Assembly: GCA_013698495.1 (NCBI GenBank) | Contig: JACCUV010000388.1 | Location: 1 to 5,334, forward strand | Source of the DNA: Chloroflexia bacterium | Lineage (GTDB): Bacteria; Chloroflexota; Chloroflexia; Thermomicrobiales; UBA6265 | Length of the DNA: 5,334 nucleotides | Direction of reading: 5' to 3' | Position numbers and translations under genes: made by a program | Notes under the pieces: model-generated | What the model was told of the DNA's origin: nothing | The model's database searches: none | The model's input: only the letters and a program-made list of their open reading frames with translations | Part shown: positions 4,734-5,334 of the stretch, piece after piece | Numbering within the stretch: the first letter of the stretch is position 1 | Layout: each line of letters starts with the position of its first letter

Positions 4734-5334
4734 ATGCGTGAAACACTGCCAGACGACGCTCGTCTACCAGGCCAGGAATTTGAAGTTACGGACGATCTGA
4801 AGGACTTGCTCACTGTTCTCCCTCCCCACGTTTCGGAACGAACGAGGGCCCTTCAGGAGACAAGCGAGCACGGCTCGCTGATTGAGATCGTGATGGATCT
4901 GGGCCGGCCGCCAGAGGCGCGATTTCAGTTCGACGAAATTGAGCTCTCGGACATCGACGTCACGCGCGACGACCTTGCCTTTGTGAGCAGCCGAATCGGT
5001 GACTTTGGCGACGACAACCGGGCCGGAATCGAACGCACCCTGCATCGCATCTCGGCCATTCGCAACCGCGGTGGTGAGATTGTGGGCCTGACCTGCCGCA
5101 TCGGCCGTGCCGTCTATGGCACGATCGCGATCGTCAGCGACCTGATCGAGTCGGGCCAAAGTGTGTTGCTGCTGGGGCGACCAGGCGTCGGCAAAACGAC
5201 GCTGCTCCGGGAAACCGCTCGCGTTCTTGCCGATGAACTTCGCAAACGAGTGGTCGTCGTCGACACGAGCAACGAAATCGCTGGTGATGGCGACATCCCG
5301 CACCCCGCGATCGGTCGGGCCAGGAGGATGCAGG
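4734..5334 (+). CDS. R3H-type AAA ATPase (Ycf45/SpoIIIAA-like), N-terminal part, cut by window edge
   Basis: The frame is open to the right edge, with 200 complete codons visible. An N-terminal domain (about 15-115) contains DDLKDLLTVLPPHV, FDEIELSDIDVTRDDLAFV and IERTLHRISAIRNRGGEIVG. Then comes LTCRIGRAVYG, typical of this family just before the P-loop. Walker A is GRPGVGKTT (148-156), preceded by SVLLL. The next strand is RVVVVDTSNEIAGDGDIPHP (172-191), the family's Walker-B-like segment, followed by AIGRARRMQ. Related full-length proteins (chloroplast Ycf45 and its bacterial relatives) end in an R3H single-stranded nucleic-acid-binding domain, which would lie outside the window; the ATPase resembles SpoIIIAA. 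The physiological role is not established. ATG 4734 fits the family N-terminus but has no clear Shine-Dalgarno. An in-frame ATG at 4635 would add 33 residues of Gly/Pro/Arg-rich sequence and cover the hairpin at 4667-4698, so I prefer 4734. It probably follows the GNAT-like gene in one transcription unit (117-base gap). Confidence 0.9.
   Translation, partial: MRETLPDDARLPGQEFEVTDDLKDLLTVLPPHVSERTRALQETSEHGSLIEIVMDLGRPPEARFQFDEIELSDIDVTRDDLAFVSSRIGDFGDDNRAGIERTLHRISAIRNRGGEIVGLTCRIGRAVYGTIAIVSDLIESGQSVLLLGRPGVGKTTLLRETARVLADELRKRVVVVDTSNEIAGDGDIPHPAIGRARRMQ

Noticed and set aside
4628..4741. A 37-codon frame (ATG 4628, TGA 4739-4741) whose stop overlaps the ATPase start, suggesting a coupled leader peptide.
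   Set aside because: No Shine-Dalgarno is visible, no recognisable pattern appears, and the overlap follows easily from chance in GC-rich DNA. The hairpin at 4667-4698 explains the stretch better.
4764..5303. A minus-strand frame of 179 codons at the right end.
   Set aside because: It lies antisense to the R3H-type ATPase, whose P-loop and flanking motifs are unmistakable on the plus strand.

Overview
The window is a GC-rich piece of bacterial chromosome carrying mostly housekeeping genes. My best guess at the host is Chloroflexota (Thermomicrobia-like). This rests on the zinc-ribbon protein with four CxxC pairs, a two-lobed GNAT-like protein, and an R3H/Ycf45-type AAA ATPase whose P-loop region resembles Chloroflexota and cyanobacterial relatives as I remember them. 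The placement is an inference from recognition, not from a search. Several genes appear to start at GTG or TTG, and three starts are set here from Shine-Dalgarno placement rather than from the longest frame.

Layout from left to right. Positions 3-1673 (+) hold the C-terminal part of the DNA translocase FtsK/SpoIIIE, with its 5' end outside the window. Positions 1674-2106 hold no gene but are full of repeats: a 105-bp nested foldback with TA-bounded inverted ends (1722-1826), a 158-bp imperfect palindromic repeat (1831-1988), and a perfect 16-bp stem terminator (2045-2083). Positions 2107-2451 (-) encode a small zinc-ribbon protein. Positions 2452-2764 are a divergent intergenic region with a candidate promoter for the zinc-ribbon gene and two adjacent perfect 10-bp palindromes on the recR side. 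Positions 2765-3376 (+) are recR. Positions 3377-3518 carry a reasonable promoter followed by a tightly structured leader. Positions 3519-4616 (+) encode the GNAT-like protein. Positions 4617-4733 contain a strong bulged hairpin. From 4734 (+) to the right edge runs the start of the R3H-type AAA ATPase, cut by the window.

How the genes fit together. FtsK (chromosome segregation at the septum) and RecR (recombinational gap repair) both act on DNA but do not look co-transcribed: a converging gene and a terminator lie between them. The GNAT-like gene and the AAA ATPase share a strand and may form a transcription unit from the promoter near 3427-3455. I see no phage, CRISPR, toxin-antitoxin or defence module and no convincing undescribed multi-gene system. 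The most interesting material is non-coding: the two repeat elements, the palindrome pair upstream of recR, and the structured leader at 3465-3499. The GNAT-like protein, whose two lobes both appear to lack the usual acetyl-CoA loop, is also worth a second look.
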